A DNA stretch of 64,000 bases, taken from positions 57,412 to 121,411 of the forward strand of contig CDRNVI010000094.1 of the NCBI GenBank assembly GCA_977017575.1, in the 5' to 3' direction. The notes under the pieces were generated by a model that was not told where the DNA came from, made no database searches, and saw only the letters and a program-made list of their open reading frames with translations. Source of the DNA: Paramoeba atlantica. Its lineage: Eukaryota > Discosea. Below, in pieces: positions 61,231 to 64,000 of this stretch. The stretch's first letter is position 1. Each line of letters begins with the position of its first letter. The position numbers and the translations under genes are program-made.

Positions 61231-61933
61231 GAATTGCTCATCATCCGATGGTAGAAAGGTAACAAAAATAAACTCTCAAAACTTAACAAGCATACACTTT
61301 CTATAAAGCTCACACTACTGTTCGAAACCAAGAATCCATATTCAAACACTATAATTAACTCATAAACAAGACGTCATGACTATAACCAAAGAAAACAAAG
61401 TAACCTTCCCATCACACAACTTCTCACCTCTCAGCTTGCGAACGGGTCACGCGGGGAGTGGTTTGGGGGTTGGTGGGTGGGGAAACTTTAATCGCGAATA
61501 AATCAAACAGACGCTAAATGAATCAAAATCTCAAATTCAATGTCAAATATATATCATCACTATATCATCTTTCGCCACTATATCATATTATATTTCGGGG
61601 ACAATAATTCGGGGGGAGATTTGTTTCGGGGGGAAAACCCCCGGTAGGGGGCATCCTGAATAATGACGTCCCATCTCCTTTGATCAATTCTTATCGTAAA
61701 CTTTAAGAATTGCTCATCATCCGATGGTAGAAAGGTAACAAAAATAAACTCTCAAAACTTAACAAGCATACACTTTCTATAAAGCTCACACTACTGTTCG
61801 AAACCAAGAATCCATATTCAAACACTATAATTAACTCATAAACAAGACGTCATGACTATAACCAAAGAAAACAAAGTAACCTTCCCATCACACAACTTCT
61901 CACCTCTCAGCTTGCGAACGGGTCACGCGGGGA
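61231..61933 (-). repeat. Y3 right-hand split repeats
   Basis: Two identical 227-bp B copies (61231-61457, 61707-61933) begin GAATTGCTCATCATCC on plus; the A segment between ends TCTTATCGTAAACTTTAA, like the A start of Y1 reversed. Minus-strand orientation. The outer end GATGAGCAATTC is the same as in Y1. Identity of the copies suggests a recent insertion. Confidence 0.85.
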
Positions 61934-62211
61934 CCACCCATTCGCACGTACTCCAATCACCCAATCGCTTGTATGGCAGATAAATCCGGTGCCTACTCCA
62001 GACGTACCTCCCATTACAAAACATTTTTTTTTTTTTTTGTAACAAAAATAAACTCTCAAAACTTAACAAGCATACACTTTCTATAAAGCTCACACTACTG
62101 TTCGAAACCAAGAATCCATATTCAAACACTTTTTTTTTTTTTTTTTTTTTTTATATATATATATTTATATATAGAGATATAGATGTAATATGAACTATAT
62201 GCTAGAACTAC
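61934..62211. other. Y3 inner flank, a B-repeat scrap and an unknown scrap between poly(T) runs
   Basis: 61934-62023 is the non-coding segment inside the Y3 repeats. T15 (62024-62038) is followed by 91 bp of the Y3 B repeat again (62039-62129), then T23 (62130-62152), then 59 bp of unknown AT-rich sequence (62153-62211). Each scrap reads, on minus, as a short RNA end with poly(A). No gene. Confidence 0.6.
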
Positions 62212-62578
62212 TTTTTTTTTTTTTTTTTTTTTTTTTTGCAATTAATAAGGGGGGAGAAGTATGAATCGCGGCATTGCCTCTATATTTTGACCCAGTAGAC
62301 GAACCAAGTACATAGTAGGTCCATTAGGGGGGTATATGAATTTAAAACAAGCAATCAAATTAGCAATTCTTTTCATTTCCACAGAAGTATATTTTCTTTT
62401 TCTTTTTTCTCAGCCCAAAACTAGAAATTCAATCTCCCCTAAGTATATACGACAAATAAGACACAGTAAAAATAAAAACAAGCAATCCACGCCCAATCCA
62501 TTCGCGCGTTCCGGACCGGGTCTTTCGACCACTCCACGGCCTGACTTGTGAACCCTTTTTTTTTTTTTTTTTTTTTTT
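62212..62578 (-). mobile_element. RLE-B 3' UTR copy B11 between two poly(T) runs
   Basis: T26 (62212-62237), then B 3' UTR from GCAATTAATAAGGGG to CTTGTGAACCC (62555), then T23 (62556-62578). The second poly(T) is the tail of the next, unrelated minus-strand copy (Y3 RT). Confidence 0.8.
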
Positions 62579-62603
62579 AATTTCATGTTGTCCAAAGTCT
62601 CTG

Positions 62604-63992
62604 CTACAATCTACTATACGGATCCGCAGGGTTATCCTCAGAACGAATATACTGCGCTTGGACTGCGATACCTCTCTTCTGCAAATAATTCAACAACCTA
62701 CGAAGCTCTTCCGTGATCCCATCCGAGCTTGATACTTTCCGATTAACTGCAGCAACGCAAGATGTATTATCCACAAACAGGTCTACACACGTTCCTTTCT
62801 CAAAATGTTGCCCGTACTTTTCAAATGCCAATCGCACTGCGCGGGCCTCCGCTCTGTTTACTTCATACTCAAATTCCTGAGGCCACTGTGCACCTGTGCA
62901 CAACATCTGACCGTAGTCAAGATACAAAACTGCGCCCCACCCCGTGGACGATGCGTCAGTACACAAAACATGCTGATGCGGAACTGTGTCCGGATGACAC
63001 GGTGGATCAACAGGAGATCGATGTAATAGACCATCACGCCATTCCGTAAGAGTAACCCGCACAGGGGTCGGTAAAGGTACTTGCTGGTCAAGAAGAGACG
63101 GTTCTCTGTTCAGCCGATTAATTCTACGGCGTACAATTTTTAATTCGAGATGAAACTGTGGTAAATGCATACCCATCACCGCTGACGCAAAAATCATTCG
63201 ACCCACCGCTGACTCCAAAGAACCATACGTTGCTGTAGCAAAATCGTCCTGCGTTAGACGGCGCGTTAATTTTGGACCTAACGATACCTTTCCTAGGCCA
63301 TGGTGATACGTGATACCATTAAACGTGTAGGTCTGCGATGGAGGGGCTCCGGCATCCTTAAAACGCGCATTGACTTCCCTAGCCCGGTTGTCTACGAACC
63401 TGACGTATTGTTCAGCGATCACTTCGCTCCCCGCAAAACGGATACCATCTATATAAACATCGGCATTATCTGAAGAAAACGCGGCATCCGCGGTACAAAA
63501 TTGCTTATCCCCTGCCAGCGTCGCTGTTAGTACATGCATTATTTCGGGTGCACACCGATGCCCCATAGGCATTACATTCATTTCAAACAAATCGCCTTTC
63601 GCATCCTTAAATCGAAACTTCTCTCTACATGTTAAAGGAATAACCACTTGCCAAAATCCACACGCTAAGTCGCGCTTCACCGCCGTTTGTTCTTTTACAC
63701 GATGCAAATAGTACGCTGCATGCTTTAACTCAACATGAGGATGATACGTTTCCTTAATTCGCTCGTTGTCACCTTGCGTCCAAGCAATGAAACGCCGTCG
63801 CTCCGACCCATCTTCGGCGGGCTCAACAACCGTAAAAGGAATTACCCAATCCCGCGACGGGCGCTTTGCAGCCTCGGCGGTAGTAACTCGTGTAATGAAG
63901 CCTTGGGCTTCCAACAATTCTACGTCACTAGCTGGTAAAAAAGATTTAAATTTCGGAGCGGGAGCTCGCTCATCGGGAACTTCTAACATCAT
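62604..63992 (-). CDS. Y3 reverse transcriptase-RNase H (continues beyond the window)
   Basis: Open minus frame within the window: WVIPFTVVEPAEDGSERRRF, KRDLACGFWQVVIP, MPMGHRCAPEIMHVLTATLA, box VYIDGIRFAG, RNase H LCTDASSTGWGAVLYLDYG, VNRAEARAVRLAF, LFVDNTSCVAAVN, DNPADPYSR. Closer to Y1 than to Y2. Its downstream end carries a poly(A)-like run (T23, 62556-62578) 25 bp after the stop, which Y1 and Y2 do not have, so this piece may be an mRNA copy and not part of the element whose repeats lie at 61231-61933. Confidence 0.8.
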   Translation of the reverse strand: MMLEVPDERAPAPKFKSFLPASDVELLEAQGFITRVTTAEAAKRPSRDWVIPFTVVEPAEDGSERRRFIAWTQGDNERIKETYHPHVELKHAAYYLHRVKEQTAVKRDLACGFWQVVIPLTCREKFRFKDAKGDLFEMNVMPMGHRCAPEIMHVLTATLAGDKQFCTADAAFSSDNADVYIDGIRFAGSEVIAEQYVRFVDNRAREVNARFKDAGAPPSQTYTFNGITYHHGLGKVSLGPKLTRRLTQDDFATATYGSLESAVGRMIFASAVMGMHLPQFHLELKIVRRRINRLNREPSLLDQQVPLPTPVRVTLTEWRDGLLHRSPVDPPCHPDTVPHQHVLCTDASSTGWGAVLYLDYGQMLCTGAQWPQEFEYEVNRAEARAVRLAFEKYGQHFEKGTCVDLFVDNTSCVAAVNRKVSSSDGITEELRRLLNYLQKRGIAVQAQYIRSEDNPADPYSRL

Positions 63993-64000
63993 TTTCCACG

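Noticed and set aside
57885-61262. Very long plus and minus frames of six-residue repeats (LNTKSG, VLIQKV, FCIKTT)
   Set aside because: They are open only because an 18-bp unit without stops keeps frame; three frames on two strands are open alike. It is a satellite-like array, not a protein.
1-64000. Host protein-coding genes, tRNA or rRNA
   Set aside because: All frames with recognisable domains belong to mobile elements; by eye I found no tRNA B-box with a foldable context and no rRNA. A tRNA scan and Rfam search would settle this.

Overview
The window is a dense nest of retrotransposons from a eukaryote with spliced-leader (SL) trans-splicing. Three relics carrying TTTCTGTACCTTGTTG (12252-12283, 12929-12960, and 19049-19064 on the minus strand) closely match the 3' part of euglenozoan SL exons (Leishmania ends CAGTTTCTGTACTTTATTG). 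The AACGAT start, as I remember it, resembles the diplonemid SL more than the kinetoplastid one, so a diplonemid or related euglenozoan is my best guess. I found no convincing host protein gene, tRNA or rRNA.

Five element types make up nearly everything. (1) RLE-A: non-LTR elements with a Tudor-like N-terminus, a YVDD/FxDD reverse transcriptase, a CCHC finger and a PD-x12-D restriction-like endonuclease; about 15 copies, two with long open frames (A5 at 7476-10436, A8 at 22265-24961). (2) RLE-B: a second RLE lineage with N-terminal zinc fingers, a YLDD RT and an RP[AG]DV...DFAVTH endonuclease; about 11 copies that share a roughly 500-nt, apparently structured 3' UTR ending in poly(A). (3) An APE-type LINE with RNase H (54038-57964) whose upstream side is a 3.25-kb array of an 18-bp unit, plus a short derivative near 10.6 kb. 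(4) Tyrosine-recombinase (YR) retrotransposons of DIRS order with Ngaro/VIPER-like split direct repeats; one is structurally complete (38962-43967). (5) One Merlin/IS1595-like DNA transposon with its DDE triad present (19871-21316).

Layout. 1-10.4 kb: five RLE-A copies, one of them (A3) inserted into an RLE-B copy with a 9-bp target duplication. 10.5-17.4 kb: the LINE derivative, then a plus-strand train B2 / SL-bearing retrocopy / SL-bearing B3, joined through poly(A). 17.4-25.3 kb: A6 with an SL relic at its 5' end, small fragments, Merlin inside a B 3' UTR, and A8. 25.3-32.4 kb: four B copies in a head-to-tail minus-strand train separated by poly(T). 32.4-38.7 kb: A10, a divergent RLE frame A11, and A12. 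38.7-46.4 kb: A13 split by YR element Y1, a Y4 fragment, A14 and A15. 46.4-53.2 kb: internally deleted B10, YR element Y2 and anonymous DNA. 53.2-61.2 kb: the LINE and its 18-bp array. 61.2-64 kb: Y3 repeats, a poly(T)-separated train of unrelated RNA copies, and the Y3 RT that runs off the window.

Together the copies suggest that RLE transcripts receive a host SL at the 5' end and poly(A) at the 3' end, and that this machinery reinserts its own and foreign RNAs next to existing poly(A) tracts.
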